A stretch of DNA of 64,000 bases from Devosia lacusdianchii (GCF_022429625.1 NZ_CP092483.1:3100001-3164000), one strand, 5' to 3'. Positions 22,790-34,906 are shown, counted from the stretch's first letter. Translations and numbers: made by a program. Notes: generated by a model from the letters alone, not told the origin.

Positions 22790-23572
22790 CTACCGGAAGC
22801 CTTCCTCACGGCCGTGATGCAGCTTGGGACCGCGCTCTTCGATCTTTTCCAGCGCCTCCTCGACCGGCGTATTCGGCGCGTCGAGCAGTTCGGGATGCTG
22901 GTTGGAATTGTAGGCCCAGTTGACCGCATTGCGCAGCACGAGGCCGACCGTGTCGTCGTGATAGGTCGGATAGGTCTCGTGACCCGGACGGAAGTAGAAG
23001 ATATTGCCCGCGCCCCGACGATAAGTGAGACCCGAGCGGAACACTTCGCCGCCCTGGAACCAGGAGACGAACACCGTTTCCAGCGGCTCCGGCACGCTGA
23101 AGGGCTCGCCGTACATTTCTTCCATTTCGAGCTCGAAATAGGCCGGCAGGCCCTTGGCGATCGGGTGGCCCGGATTAGTGACCCACAGGCGCTCGCGTTC
23201 GCCGGCTTCACGCCAGTGCAGCGCGCAGGGCGAACCCATCAGGCGTTTGAAGATCTTGGAAAAATGGCCCGAATGCAGGACGATCAGACCCATGCCTTCC
23301 CACACCCGCTTGGCAATGCGCTCGACGATCTCGTCTTCCACCTGGCCGTGAGCCGCATGGCCCCACCACACCAGCACGTCGGTATTGGCCAAAGCCTCGA
23401 CCGTGCAGCCATGCTCGGGCTCCTGCAGCGTCGTGGTCTTGGTCACGATATTGCTGTCGGAGGAGAGCAGCTTGGCGATCTGGTTGTGCATGCCGGTGGG
23501 ATAATTGTCGGCAACGATCTTGTTCTTCTGCTCGTGGACGTTTTCGCCCCAGACCAGGGTACGGATCGGCAT
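22790..23572 (-). CDS. thuA: Trehalose utilisation protein ThuA
   Basis: This 260-residue ThuA-domain protein opens [24 protein letters not shown] and contains [45 protein letters not shown] and [38 protein letters not shown], all typical of rhizobial ThuA. It works with ThuB on imported trehalose. The gap to thuB (170 bases) holds a palindromic repeat; the gap to thuK holds another, so the operon is punctuated by such elements. Confidence 0.93.
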   Translation of the reverse strand: MPIRTLVWGENVHEQKNKIVADNYPTGMHNQIAKLLSSDSNIVTKTTTLQEPEHGCTVEALANTDVLVWWGHAAHGQVEDEIVERIAKRVWEGMGLIVLHSGHFSKIFKRLMGSPCALHWREAGERERLWVTNPGHPIAKGLPAYFELEMEEMYGEPFSVPEPLETVFVSWFQGGEVFRSGLTYRRGAGNIFYFRPGHETYPTYHDDTVGLVLRNAVNWAYNSNQHPELLDAPNTPVEEALEKIEERGPKLHHGREEGFR

Positions 23573-23636
23573 TGGTAGTCTCCTATTGAAAGACGGCCTG
23601 GCAGGGGGAGTTGCCGGCCATTCCTGCTGCTTTCTG

Positions 23637-23706
23637 CGTCATTCCCGCGAAGGCGGGAATCTCCCTGTCTCGGTGAAGGGGGATTCCCGCCTTCGCGGGA
23701 ATGACG
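23637..23706. repeat. Facing palindromic pair (ATTCCCGCGAAGGCGGGAAT family)
   Basis: CATTCCCGCGAAGGCGGGAAT and ATTCCCGCCTTCGCGGGAATG face each other with ~20 bases between, in the thuK-thuA gap. This is the cleanest copy of the family in the window. Confidence 0.85.
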
Positions 23707-23757
23707 CAGTTGTTGATATCGGCGGCGGCCCTTAAGGCCGCCGTGTGCTTGATGACC

Positions 23758-24762
23758 TCAGATCGGCTTGCCGGCCGCGTCGAAGCGGTGGATCTTGTCG
23801 GCCATGGGCGAGATATGGACCGTGTCGCCGCTTTTGTAGCTATTGGCGCCTTCGAGGCGAACCACGACCGGCTCTTCGGTGCCCATTTCGAGATAGACAT
23901 AGCTATCCGCGCCGAGATTTTCGGTATGGATGACCGTGCCGCTCCAGGTGCCATTATCGGGCACGATGGTGATATGTTCGCCGCGGATGCCCAGGGTATG
24001 GGCGTTGTAGGCCGTAGCCTTGTCGCCGGCGATGAAGTTCATCTTCGGCGAACCGATAAAGCCGGCCACGAACACCGAATTGGGGTTCTCATAGAGCTCC
24101 ATCGGCGTGCCCACCTGCTCTACCAAGCCGTCACGCAGCACGCAGATGCGGTCGGCCAGCGTCATCGCCTCAACCTGGTCATGCGTCACATAGATCATCG
24201 TGACGTTGTTCATCTCTTCATGCAGCTTGGCGATCTCGATACGCGTTGCCACGCGCAGGGCAGCGTCGAGGTTTGACAGCGGCTCGTCGAACAGGAACAC
24301 CTTGGGATCGCGGGTGATGGCCCGGCCGATGGCGACGCGCTGGCGCTGACCACCGGAAAGCTGCTTGGGCAGGCGGTCGAGATACTGCCTGATCTGCAGC
24401 ATGTCGGCGGCCTTTTCCACGCGCTGGCGGATTTCGTCCTTGCTGTGCCCTTTTTCCAGGGTCAGCCCGAACGCCATGTTGTCGTAGACCGTCATGTGCG
24501 GATAGAGCGCGTAGCTCTGGAACACCATGGCTATGCCCCGCTTGGATGGCGCCAGCGCATTGACGATCTTGCCGTCGAACAGCATCTCGCCCGAGGTAAT
24601 GTCCTCAAGACCCGAGATGAGGCGGAGCAAGGTGGATTTGCCGCAGCCCGACGGGCCCACGAACACCATGAACTCGCCCTTGCGGACTTCCAGGTCCACA
24701 CCCTTGATCACTTCCACGGCGCCGAAGGCCTTGCGGACGTTGCGAAGCTCGATGCTTGCCAT
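23758..24762 (-). CDS. thuK: Trehalose ABC transporter ATPase ThuK
   Basis: This 334-residue sugar-importer ATPase of the MalK/UgpC type has Walker [11 protein letters not shown]-loop [14 protein letters not shown], signature [14 protein letters not shown], Walker [13 protein letters not shown] and the switch His in VTHDQ. A C-terminal OB-type regulatory domain (about 240-334) includes LGIRGEHI. It energises the ThuEFG importer. Twelve bases separate it from thuG. Confidence 0.94.
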   Translation of the reverse strand: MASIELRNVRKAFGAVEVIKGVDLEVRKGEFMVFVGPSGCGKSTLLRLISGLEDITSGEMLFDGKIVNALAPSKRGIAMVFQSYALYPHMTVYDNMAFGLTLEKGHSKDEIRQRVEKAADMLQIRQYLDRLPKQLSGGQRQRVAIGRAITRDPKVFLFDEPLSNLDAALRVATRIEIAKLHEEMNNVTMIYVTHDQVEAMTLADRICVLRDGLVEQVGTPMELYENPNSVFVAGFIGSPKMNFIAGDKATAYNAHTLGIRGEHITIVPDNGTWSGTVIHTENLGADSYVYLEMGTEEPVVVRLEGANSYKSGDTVHISPMADKIHRFDAAGKPI

Positions 24763-24774
24763 TGTTGTTCTCCC

Positions 24775-25619
<845 letters not shown>

Positions 25620-25620
<1 letters not shown>

Positions 25621-26600
25621 CAGCGGTCTCCCCCGTCGAACCGAACCTTGCCCAGCCAGATGTAGAGGATGGTGAGGATGGCGATGATCAGGAACAGCAG
25701 GGTCGACATCGCCGACCCGTAAGCGAACTTGTCGAAGTCGAAGAGGTTCTCGCGCGCCAGTACCGACATGGTCTTGGTGGCCGAGCTGTTCGGCGTCAGC
25801 ACATAGATCAGGTCGAAAATGCGCAGGGCGTCGAGCAGGCGGAAGATGATTGCCACCATCAGCGCCGGGCGGACCAGCGGCAGGGTGATGCGGAAGAACT
25901 GCTTGACCGGATGCACGCCATCGATCTCGGCGGCCTCATAGATATCCTTGGGCACCATTTGCAGGCCCGCCAGGATCAGCAGCGCCATGAACGGCGTCGT
26001 CTTCCAGATATCGACGATCAGCACGGCCTGCATGGCGGTTTCTGCCGTTGCCGTCCAGGCGACCTTCTGGCTCAGCAGCCCCAGGCGCAGGCCAAGATCG
26101 TTGAGAATGCCGAACTGGTCATTCAGCATCCAGCTCCACATCTTGGCCGACACGATAGTGGGAATGGCCCAGGGGATCAGGATGGCGGCGCGAACAATGC
26201 CGCGGCCCTTGAACTCGGCATTCAGCACCAGCGCCACCAGCATGCCCAGAACCGCTTCCAGGCTCACCGAGACCACCGCGAAGCGCAGCGTATTCCAAAC
26301 CGCATTCCACCAGGCCGGATCGGCCAGGAGGCCACGATAGCGGACGGCGCCGCTATCGAGCACCTGCACGCGCAGATAATTGCCGAAGCCAATCCACTCA
26401 GCGCCATTGAGGTCGTTGAGGGAGGCGTCGGTGAATGAGAAATAGATCGAACGGAGGAGCGGCCAGCCGGCCACCACGGCAAGAGCGATAAGCATCGGCA
26501 GCAGGAACCATCGTGCGGCGCGCACGCGCTGCCGCATCAGCTCCGATTTGATCTTGCCGCCAGTTGCCGCGACGGGCGCAGCCATCACATCTGTGGCCAT
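25620..26600 (-). CDS. thuF: Trehalose ABC transporter permease ThuF
   Basis: This 326-residue MalF-type permease starts with a longer cytoplasmic N-terminus and first helix (WFLLPMLIALAVVAGWPLLRSI). The EAA loop is VPKDIYEAAEIDGVHPVKQFFRITLPLV. It pairs with ThuG. A stem-loop lies between it and thuE, which probably lowers permease expression relative to the binding protein. Confidence 0.93.
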
Positions 26601-26644
26601 TTTGGCCTCCTCCCCATTTTTTAACCATCATTGCGCAAAGCGGG

Positions 26645-26664
26645 CGGCTGGGGAAGCCCAGCCG
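26645..26664 (-). terminator. Attenuating stem-loop between thuE and thuF
   Basis: CGGCTGGG-4-CCCAGCCG is a perfect 8-bp stem with flanking GC-rich pairing and no T-run, placed 26 bases after the thuE stop. Confidence 0.6.
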
Positions 26665-26690
26665 TCCGCCTGCATGGGCGCTGGGAGGAC

Positions 26691-27959
26691 TTACCAGGCG
26701 TCGCCCTTCAGATCCGTCAGGTCGGCCTCGAGGCCTTCCAGGTTTTCAGCCGCAGTGCCGTTACCCGACAGGGTGTTGTGCACGGCGCTCCAGAACAGCG
26801 AGGAGACCTCGTTGTACTTGATCTTGGTCGGCGCGGACGGGCGCGGCACGGCGTTCTGGAAGATTTCCTTCCAGTTGGCCATGAATGGCGAAGCGGCCAG
26901 CACGTCGGCGTCGTCATAGAGCGCTTCGATGGTGGGCAGGTTCGACTGGTTGATGGCGCGTTCCTTCTGCACTTCCGGCGAGCTCAGGAACAGGGCGAGC
27001 TTGATCGCCTCTTCCGGATCGGGCGAGTACTTGGAAACGGCAACGTTCCAACCGCCCAGCGTTGCGGCGGAGCCGGCACCTTCGCCGTCACCGGCCGGGA
27101 GCGGAGCCACGTCGAACTTGCCCTTCACGGCAGAGTCGTCGCCATTGCCCAGTGCGTAAGCATAGGGCCAGTTGCGCATGAACACCGAGTTGCCCAGCTG
27201 CCAGACGCCACGGCTTTCTTCTTCCTGGTAGGCCAGGTTGCCTTCGGGAGAGATGGTGCCGATCCAGGTCGCGGCGCGATCGATAGCGGCAGCAGCCTGC
27301 GGGTTGTTGATCGAGATAGTGCCATCGGCTTCCACGATCTGGCCGCCGCCGTTCGACTTCACCCATTCGAGGGCATCGCAGGTCAGGCCTTCATAGGCAT
27401 TGCCCTGGAACACGAAGCCATACATTTCGGCATTACCGGCAGCACGCTCAGCGTCCATGATTTCCTGGGCAGTGGCAGCCATTTCGTCCCAGGTGGTCGG
27501 AACGGACTTGCCGTACTTCTCGAGCAGGTCCTTGCGATAGAAGAGGGCTGGAGCATCGGTGAAGGCCGGCAGGGCAACGAGCTTGCCGTCCACGGTCTGC
27601 GACTCGATGATCGAGGGGAAGTGGTTGCCCACGACGTCCTTGGCGGCGTCGGTCAGGTCGAGGAACTGGTCGGCGAGCTGGGGAGCCCAGATCACGTCGG
27701 TCTGGTACACGTCGATATCGGCATTGCCGGCAGCGAGCCAGAGCTTGTACTGGCCGAACTGGTCGGAGGTCGAAGACGGCATCGGCACCACGGTCACGGT
27801 ATTGCCGGTTTCGGCTTCGAACTTGTCGAGCTGGGTGCGCAGGAATGCCAGGCCATTGCCCGTATCGCCCGACACGATCGACAGTTCAGCGGCCTGGGCC
27901 GAGCCCACAACCAGCGTCACGCTCGTCAAGAGGCCGACGAGCAGCGTGTTGATTTTCAT
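26691..27959 (-). CDS. thuE: Trehalose-binding periplasmic protein ThuE
   Basis: This 422-residue family-1 solute-binding protein has a signal peptide (LLVGLLTSVTLVVGSAQA, cut before AELSIV) and the ThuE-type features YKLWLAAGNADIDVYQTDVIWAPQLA, ALPAFTDAPALFYRKDLL and TLGGWNVAVSKYSPDPEEAIKLA. It is first in thuEFGKAB. The start is the ATG at 27959 directly after GGAGGATATCTA; the frame extension to 27998 would spoil the signal peptide. The upstream region contains a LacI-type palindrome. Confidence 0.94.
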   Translation of the reverse strand: MKINTLLVGLLTSVTLVVGSAQAAELSIVSGDTGNGLAFLRTQLDKFEAETGNTVTVVPMPSSTSDQFGQYKLWLAAGNADIDVYQTDVIWAPQLADQFLDLTDAAKDVVGNHFPSIIESQTVDGKLVALPAFTDAPALFYRKDLLEKYGKSVPTTWDEMAATAQEIMDAERAAGNAEMYGFVFQGNAYEGLTCDALEWVKSNGGGQIVEADGTISINNPQAAAAIDRAATWIGTISPEGNLAYQEEESRGVWQLGNSVFMRNWPYAYALGNGDDSAVKGKFDVAPLPAGDGEGAGSAATLGGWNVAVSKYSPDPEEAIKLALFLSSPEVQKERAINQSNLPTIEALYDDADVLAASPFMANWKEIFQNAVPRPSAPTKIKYNEVSSLFWSAVHNTLSGNGTAAENLEGLEADLTDLKGDAW

Positions 27960-28081
27960 TAGATATCCTCCCGAATGAACCAATAGTCGGGAAGGCATGC
28001 CGATCCGGCCTGCGCATCTGCGCCGGCCTCAAGCAGGCTCCTCCCTCAAAAGCACCTCGTTTGGCGACTGTTTCGCCAACA

Positions 28082-28099
28082 TTCCAAAGCGCTTTGAAT
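28082..28099. promoter_or_regulatory. LacI-type operator near thuE
   Basis: TTCCAAAGCGCTTTGAAT contains the perfect 12-bp palindrome CAAAGCGCTTTG with the central CG expected of LacI/GalR operators. It lies 123 bases upstream of the thuE ATG. Confidence 0.78.
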
Positions 28100-28298
28100 G
28101 AAAAGGAACCAGAGCGCCGAATTTCTGTCAAGCGCTCAGTCGTGTCAATTTTAACGAATTTTTCGCGCTCATAGATTTTTCTATTTTATTTCAGTTAGTT
28201 ACGGCACCTCGAGTTTCGCACTTCTAAACAAATGGGGGTTTTTAGCTGACGTACGCACCTCAGAAATGGGCGTCGAATTTCTGCTCTTGCATCAAAAT

Positions 28299-28315
28299 TT
28301 GAAATCGCTTTGAAT
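28299..28315. promoter_or_regulatory. Second LacI-type operator near the regulator gene
   Basis: TTGAAATCGCTTTGAAT is an imperfect copy of the thuE operator; both share CGCTTTGAATGAA. Two sites ~215 bp apart could allow repression by looping. Confidence 0.62.
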
Positions 28316-28450
28316 GAATGGCGGAGGAGAAAGCAGGAACCGCTGTTCAAGGCGGCCTGCCTGCCCTAAGGCGGAGTTTGACCGGGTACGCGACTATGGC
28401 GTGCGGCCCTGAAGCGTTGGTCATGCCGTGCCGCAGGGCGAGTAGCAGCA

Positions 28451-29470
28451 ATGAGACTGAAGGATCTGGCCGAGCATCTCGGCCTGTCGCAAACCACGGT
28501 CAGCCGCGCGCTCAATGGCTACCCCGAAGTCAATGAGACAACGCGCCTGCGCGTCGCCGAAACGGCTGCCCGCCTCGGCTACCGACCCAATGCCAGCGCG
28601 CTGCGCCTGGCAACCGGGCGCGCGGGCGCTATCGGCCTCGTGCTGCGCGGCGCCGACGAGCTGGGCCCGCATATGAGCGAGTTCATGGGTGGCATGAGCG
28701 GGCGAATGAGCGCCGAGGAAATCGACATTCTGCTTATCACCGTGGACACGTTGCAGGATGAGATGGCCGCCTACCAACGGCTCGCGGCCAGCCAGAAGGT
28801 CGATGCCATCGTGCTCCAGTCGCCTACGCTCAACGACGTCAGGGCCGAGCTGCTCCTGGACCTCAAGATACCTTTCGTGCTGCATGGCCGAACCAATATA
28901 GGCCGTCCGGTGGCGTGGATGGATATCGACAATACCGGCGCCGTCGAGCGCGCCACCAGCCACCTGCTCGATCTCGGCCACCGCCGCATCGCCCTGCTCA
29001 ACGGCATCAAGGGCCGCACCTTCGCCGAGCATCGAGAGATTGGTTATCTGGCCGCCCTATCCGCCCGCGGCGTGGCCTTCGATCCCGCCCTGATGAGCAA
29101 TTCGGTGTTCACTGACGAAGCCGCGTTCCGCCTGGCCCAGGCCATGCTGGAACTGCGCCCCCGCCCCACCGCCTTCCTCGCCGGCTCGATGATGACGGCG
29201 CTCGGCACCTTCCGCGCTATCCGCCAGGCCGGACTGCTGCTGGGCCGCGACGTCTCCATGATCGCGCATGACGACGTGTTCCCCTATTTGAACGCCGACA
29301 ACATGTACCCGTCCATGTCGACGACACGCTCCTCCATCCGGCAGGCCGGCATACGCATCGCCGAGCTGCTCCTGCAGATTCTGGGCGGCAAACCCGTCGA
29401 CCAGATCCATGAACTCTGGCCAGTGGAACTCGTCCTGCGCGAAAGCTCCGGCCCCGCGCCCCAGTCCTAG
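28451..29470 (+). CDS. thuR: LacI-family regulator of the trehalose operon (ThuR-like)
   Basis: This 339-residue LacI/GalR protein has the HTH and hinge helix at the N-terminus (RLKDLAEHLGLSQTTVSRALNGYPEVNETTRLRVAETAARLGYRPNASA compressed: HTH residues 3-24, hinge about 45-55). A periplasmic-binding-protein-like effector domain follows (DIDNTGAVERATSHLLDLGHRRIALL). It is divergent from thuE, and LacI-type palindromes lie between, so it most likely represses thuEFGKAB until a trehalose-derived ligand binds. Naming follows context. Confidence 0.9.
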   Translation: MRLKDLAEHLGLSQTTVSRALNGYPEVNETTRLRVAETAARLGYRPNASALRLATGRAGAIGLVLRGADELGPHMSEFMGGMSGRMSAEEIDILLITVDTLQDEMAAYQRLAASQKVDAIVLQSPTLNDVRAELLLDLKIPFVLHGRTNIGRPVAWMDIDNTGAVERATSHLLDLGHRRIALLNGIKGRTFAEHREIGYLAALSARGVAFDPALMSNSVFTDEAAFRLAQAMLELRPRPTAFLAGSMMTALGTFRAIRQAGLLLGRDVSMIAHDDVFPYLNADNMYPSMSTTRSSIRQAGIRIAELLLQILGGKPVDQIHELWPVELVLRESSGPAPQS

Positions 29471-29550
29471 GCTTCCAGATTGTCGGATTTCTTCAATCTC
29501 GCCGGAATGACCCTTGCTACAACAGGCTCATCAACCCGAGGAGACCTGAC

Positions 29551-30387
29551 ATGACCACCATCGCCACCAAGATCGTCGCCACCTCCCTGCTGGCCCTGGC
29601 CATCAGCCAGCCCGCCCTCGCGGCCGAGACCATCGTGACCCTCGACCAAGGCGTCGTCGGCACCCTCTCCGTGCCGGAAGGCGGCGCCACGGGCCCGGCC
29701 GTCGTCATGCTGCATGGCTTCGCCAGCTCCCGCGACGAAATCGGCGGCATCTTCGCCGCCCAGGCCGCCGCGCTGGCCGAGGCCGGCATCGCCTCGCTCC
29801 GCATCGACTTCCGCGGCTATGGTGACAGCGCCCCGGACACCGAAGCCTCGGTCACCATCGACCGCATGCTGGAGGATGCCGGCATCGCCCGCACCTATCT
29901 CGCCGACATTGACGGCGTGGACGCAGATCGCGTCGGCGTGCTGGGCTACAGCTTCGGCGCCGCCATCGCCATGTTGGACCAGGAGAATTATCCGGCTATC
30001 GCCGTCTGGGGCCAGATGGGCGATCTCAAGGGTGAGTTCCTCGAATTCCTCGGGCAGCCGGCCTTCGACACCGCCCGTGCCACCGGCAATTTCACCGTCG
30101 ACCGGGGCTGGCGCGTCATTTCGCTCGATGCGCCCTTCTTCGACAGCGTGGAAAAGCACGATCTGGCCGCCGCCTTTGCCGGCTATGACGGCCCCTTCCT
30201 GACCCTTGCCGGCGCCGACGACCCGGCCACCGGCTACTTCGAGCAGTATCTCGGGCTCGCCGCCGGCCCCAAGACCTCGGTCGTCATTCCCGCCACTGAC
30301 CACATGCTGGGCGTCTATAGCGAGCAGCCCGAAATCGCCGCCGACGTCATCGCCCAGACCACGACGTGGTTCGGCGACAGCCTCTGA
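29551..30387 (+). CDS. Secreted alpha/beta hydrolase
   Basis: This 278-residue protein has a signal peptide (LLALAISQPALAAE) and an alpha/beta-hydrolase fold: VVMLHGFASSRDEIGG with the oxyanion HGF, SLRIDFRGYGDS, and the nucleophile elbow VLGYSFGAA (GxSxG). The late ATDHMLGVYSEQPE supplies the catalytic His (DHML); Asp is likely in LAGADDPATG. It belongs to the dienelactone hydrolase/serine aminopeptidase-like group acting in the periplasm. The substrate, an ester or a cell-envelope compound, is unknown. It ends at a clear stem-loop. Confidence 0.87.
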   Translation: MTTIATKIVATSLLALAISQPALAAETIVTLDQGVVGTLSVPEGGATGPAVVMLHGFASSRDEIGGIFAAQAAALAEAGIASLRIDFRGYGDSAPDTEASVTIDRMLEDAGIARTYLADIDGVDADRVGVLGYSFGAAIAMLDQENYPAIAVWGQMGDLKGEFLEFLGQPAFDTARATGNFTVDRGWRVISLDAPFFDSVEKHDLAAAFAGYDGPFLTLAGADDPATGYFEQYLGLAAGPKTSVVIPATDHMLGVYSEQPEIAADVIAQTTTWFGDSL

Positions 30388-30394
30388 GTAAGGC

Positions 30395-30420
30395 AGGGAG
30401 CGCGGTCCGCCGCGCTCCCT
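30395..30420. terminator. Bidirectional terminator between hydrolase and aldo/keto reductase
   Basis: AGGGAGCGCGG-TCCG-CCGCGCTCCCT is an 11-bp perfect stem with a stable tetraloop in a 38-bp convergent gap. Confidence 0.8.
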
Positions 30421-30425
30421 AAAGC

Positions 30426-31712
<1,287 letters not shown>

Positions 31713-31857
31713 CTCCTGCACACTGCGATTGCCTTGAACTTAGGAGCAGGTCACCCGGCTGATTAGCTGCCCGCAGCAGCATGAGCCTATGAACTGCGCT
31801 CATCAATGGCGCGAAAAATCCGTGCTGCCTGGCTGCGCGAATGATATCCGTTCATGA

Positions 31858-32751
31858 ATGGAACGCGAAAACATCTCCGATCTCATCGCCTTCATCGCGG
31901 TCGCTCGCGAGCGCAGCTTCACCCGTGCGGCGGCGCGCCTGGGTGTGTCGCAATCGGCGCTGAGCCACACGATGCGACGTCTGGAAAAACGTCTCGGGCT
32001 GCGCCTGCTCTCCCGCAGCACCCGCAGCGTTGCGCCTACCGAGGCCGGCGAACGCCTGCTGCTGACGGTCGCGCCACGTTTCGAGGAAGTCGCCGCCGAG
32101 CTCGAAGCGCTCACAGAACTGCGCGAGAAACCGGCCGGCAGCATCCGCATCAGCGCCGGCGAGCATGCCGTCAACAGCGTGCTCTGGCCCCGCCTCGATG
32201 GCTTCCTGCGCGAGTTCCCCGACATCCGGGTGGAGATCAACCAGGAGAATGCCCTCACCGATATCGTGGCCGCTCGCTATGATGCCGGCGTTCGCCTCGG
32301 CGAACAGGTGGCCCGCGACATGATCGCCGTGCGCATCGGCCCGGATTGGCGCATGTCCATCGTCGCCACATCAGGTTATTTCGCCGATCATCCGCCGCCA
32401 CAAACGCCCCACGACCTCTCCGACCACACCTGCATCAACCTGCGCCTCGATAGCTATGGCGGCTTCTACGCCTGGGAATTCGATAAGGACGGGCAACGGC
32501 TCAACGTGCGGGTCGAGGGCCAGTTGGCCTTCAACAGCACCCGCCCCATCCTGGCGGCCGCCCTTGCTGGCCACGGCGTGGCCTGCGTCCCGTTCGACCT
32601 GGCCGCTCCGCATATTGCGAATGGCGCGCTGGTCGAGGTGCTGGCCGAATTCTGCCCCAGCTTTGTCGGCTACCACCTCTACTATCCCAGCCGTCGCCAG
32701 GGCTCACCGGCTTTCAACGCCCTGGTCGAAGCCCTGCGCTTTCGGACTTGA
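31858..32751 (+). CDS. LysR-family transcriptional regulator
   Basis: This 297-residue LysR protein has the N-terminal winged helix LIAFIAVARERSFTRAAARLGVSQSALSHTMRRLEKRLGLRLLSRSTRSVAPTEAG region (residues 8-65) and a substrate-binding-like C-domain. PRLDGFLREFPDIRVEI and HGVACVPFDLAAPHIANGALVEVL are typical of the group that represses aldo/keto reductases or other oxidoreductases. It is divergent from the AKR pseudogene-AKR pair, its likely target. Start: the ATG at 31858; the ATG at 31854 is out of frame. Confidence 0.9.
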   Translation: MERENISDLIAFIAVARERSFTRAAARLGVSQSALSHTMRRLEKRLGLRLLSRSTRSVAPTEAGERLLLTVAPRFEEVAAELEALTELREKPAGSIRISAGEHAVNSVLWPRLDGFLREFPDIRVEINQENALTDIVAARYDAGVRLGEQVARDMIAVRIGPDWRMSIVATSGYFADHPPPQTPHDLSDHTCINLRLDSYGGFYAWEFDKDGQRLNVRVEGQLAFNSTRPILAAALAGHGVACVPFDLAAPHIANGALVEVLAEFCPSFVGYHLYYPSRRQGSPAFNALVEALRFRT

Positions 32752-32826
32752 GGAATTTTCTCGCATAACCCTGTCGATCCCCGGCGCCCGCGACCGACTA
32801 GGCTCATTCGATAGGGAGAAAGCACC

Positions 32827-33219
32827 ATGAACTACCTCTGCATCATCTACGCCCAGGACGGCGGCCCCGCCCTCAGCCCAGAGCAGGGCACTGCTATTGG
32901 CGACGGTTGCATCGAACAGGACCACGCGCTGTTCCTCGCCGGCAAGCTGGTGATGGCCAGCCCGCTGCAAAACCCGAGAACGGCGGTCAGCATGCGCTAC
33001 AGCAACGGCGTGGCTTCACGCACCGACGGCCCCTATGTCGAGACCAAGGAATTCATCGCCGGCTTTATGGTGATCGTGGCCAACGATATCGAGGAAGCCA
33101 TCAGGATCGCAGCCGAAGGCCCGCTGGAAGGCATAGCCAATTTCGAGATCAGGCCATTGCTCGACGAAAAGCACAGCAAAACCGGCCAGGACCGCTCGTT
33201 CTTCTTTCAGCGCGACTAG
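32827..33219 (+). CDS. YCII-related (DGPF-domain) protein
   Basis: This 130-residue ferredoxin-like fold protein has YLCIIYAQDG, GKLVMASPLQ, the family signature TDGPYVETKEFIAGFMVIVAND (DGPF variant DGPY) and a WPxA-like ending NFEIRPL. Such proteins often accompany ECF sigma factors or work as small dimeric enzymes of unknown reaction; here no sigma gene is adjacent. The RBS is AGGGAGAAAG before the ATG at 32827. Confidence 0.87.
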   Translation: MNYLCIIYAQDGGPALSPEQGTAIGDGCIEQDHALFLAGKLVMASPLQNPRTAVSMRYSNGVASRTDGPYVETKEFIAGFMVIVANDIEEAIRIAAEGPLEGIANFEIRPLLDEKHSKTGQDRSFFFQRD

Positions 33220-33247
33220 GCATATGGGGCTCCTCGGAGGGGCGCCC

Positions 33248-33805
33248 TCATTCCATGCGATCGCCGGCCAGGCGCCCGAACGTGCGGAAATCGTGGAAGG
33301 CGTTCTTGAACCACGCCTTCTGCCGAAGCGTGCCCTCATACTGGAAACCGGATTTCTCCAGAACCCGATCCGACGCCGCATTTCCCGGGAGGGTCCAGGC
33401 CTCGATCCGGTTCAGCGAGAATTCGCTGAACCCGCATTGCGCCACAGCCCTCACCGCCTCGGTCATGAAGCCCTGCCCCCAATAATCCGGGTGCAGCTCG
33501 TAGCCGATAACAGCCCATTTTGAGGCCTTGTCGATCTCATTGAACCGAATGATGCCCATGAATGCTTCCGAGCCCCCGTCCTCGATGATCCAGGCACAAC
33601 CGCGTCCGGTTCCAAAGACCTTGCCCATCCATCGGGTTACGCGCTCGGTCCGTGCCTTTGCCGGCGCATCCGGCCAGTTCGAGTAGCGGGTGATTTCCGG
33701 GATCGAAAGCAATTGGTGGAAAGCGACGGCGTCTTCGACGCGCGGCTGGCGCAGGCGCAGACGCTCCGTCTGCAGCAGCGGAAATTCCTTGGTCTTCGCG
33801 GCCAT
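33248..33805 (-). CDS. GNAT N-acetyltransferase, RimJ/RimL type
   Basis: This 185-residue protein shows LQTERLRLRQPRVEDAVAFHQLL, GIIRFNEIDKASKWAVIGYELHPDYWGQGFMTEAVRAV (acetyl-CoA binding loop) and LNRIEAWTLPGNAASDRVLEKSGF, the pattern of acetyltransferases acting on protein N-termini or small amines. Substrate unknown. It is convergent with the YCII gene and nine bases downstream of the DUF1513 gene stop region, so it may be read through from that operon. Confidence 0.88.
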   Translation of the reverse strand: MAAKTKEFPLLQTERLRLRQPRVEDAVAFHQLLSIPEITRYSNWPDAPAKARTERVTRWMGKVFGTGRGCAWIIEDGGSEAFMGIIRFNEIDKASKWAVIGYELHPDYWGQGFMTEAVRAVAQCGFSEFSLNRIEAWTLPGNAASDRVLEKSGFQYEGTLRQKAWFKNAFHDFRTFGRLAGDRME

Positions 33806-33814
33806 CGGCTTGCT

Positions 33815-34906
33815 TCACCCCACTCGCAGCATGTGGTTGTCGAACAGGAATTCGAATTTTTGCTGCTGTCGATCCGCGCCGGCAATCCCGATCATCTCAC
33901 CCAGACCGCTGGTTGCCACGAAGCCTGCACCATCGGCGGCCAGGCCGCAGCCATTGCGCAATGTTTCGACCAGCACCGGTCGCCCGCCATCGGCATCGAT
34001 CGCCACCAGCAGGTCACCCTCGGGCGACGAGACCGCTACCGTGCCGCCGTCAGCCGACATGGCCACCGAGCCCACGTAATTGCGCAGGTCGCGCAGCGTA
34101 TCCGTGGGCAATTCGATCAGACGGATTTCACCATCCAGCGTCGCATAGCCGACCAGTTGCGGGCTTTCGCTCGGGGCGCCCTTGTACTGGCAGCCGAACC
34201 ACACCCGCCCGCGCATATCGATTGCCATGTGGCGGATCGAAAGCTGATGCAGCCCCGCCTCGAGCCGCAATTGCCCCACCAGCCTGCCGTCGCGCCGGTC
34301 GATGAACACCACCGAGGGGTCCATGGTTTCGAGGTTGAGTTCGGTCCGTCCGAAATCCGGATGCGTTTCGATGCCGCCATTGGCCACCACGAACGTCACG
34401 CCATCAGGCATCAGCAGCATTTCATGCGGCCCGGTACCATAGGTGGGAAACTCGCCGATGCGGCGATAACCGTCCGTCGCGTCATAGATGCCGATCACGC
34501 CCCGCGCCGCCTCGAAATCACTCTCGGTGGCATAGAGCAGCCGTCCGTCGGGCGAGAACACGCCATGCCCAAAGAAGTGCCGCCCCGCGATACTGGTGAG
34601 CGTCACCGGCGCCTCACGCCCCGATGGGTCGAACACCAGCGCGAAAGTTCCCGGTTGCCGCGCGAACACCACGCCCCGGCCCGCCTCTTGGCTGATGGTG
34701 ATATCGTGCCCGCGGTCCGGCAGGTCGATGGCGGCGATCAGGTCACCCCGCTCACCCAGTAGCACGGCGCCATAGCCGCCGGCGGTCGTCTGCACGGCAC
34801 TGGCAAAAACCAGCTCGCTCCGCTCCAGCGCCAGCACCTGCCGGGGCATCAGGCTTGCGGCAAAACCGGCTCCCGCTGCCTTAAGGAACGCCCGCCGCTG
34901 CCACAT
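33815..34906 (-). CDS. DUF1513 Tat-exported beta-propeller protein
   Basis: This 363-residue protein has a twin-arginine signal (RRAFLKAAGAGFAASL) and a beta-propeller-like body with repeats such as HFFGHGVFSPDGRLLYATESD, YGTGPHEMLLMPDGVTFVVANGG and SVAMSADGGTVAVSSPEGD. DUF1513 is regularly the fourth gene of imelysin/di-heme oxidoreductase operons, as here, and is presumed to act in periplasmic iron acquisition. It starts two bases after the stop of the second imelysin gene. Confidence 0.88.
   Translation of the reverse strand: MWQRRAFLKAAGAGFAASLMPRQVLALERSELVFASAVQTTAGGYGAVLLGERGDLIAAIDLPDRGHDITISQEAGRGVVFARQPGTFALVFDPSGREAPVTLTSIAGRHFFGHGVFSPDGRLLYATESDFEAARGVIGIYDATDGYRRIGEFPTYGTGPHEMLLMPDGVTFVVANGGIETHPDFGRTELNLETMDPSVVFIDRRDGRLVGQLRLEAGLHQLSIRHMAIDMRGRVWFGCQYKGAPSESPQLVGYATLDGEIRLIELPTDTLRDLRNYVGSVAMSADGGTVAVSSPEGDLLVAIDADGGRPVLVETLRNGCGLAADGAGFVATSGLGEMIGIAGADRQQQKFEFLFDNHMLRVG

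Larger units (their letters stand above)
27960..28450. promoter_or_regulatory. Divergent control region between thuE and its LacI regulator
   Basis: About 490 bases, unusually AT-rich between 28130 and 28310, with no gene supported. It contains two related LacI-type operator sites (28082-28099 and about 28299-28315). A 72-codon frame at 28318-28536 overlaps the regulator gene and is a shadow. Confidence 0.7.

Noticed and set aside
28318..28536. A 72-codon frame before the LacI gene
   Set aside because: It overlaps the LacI gene in another frame, lacks a convincing RBS and has no family resemblance.
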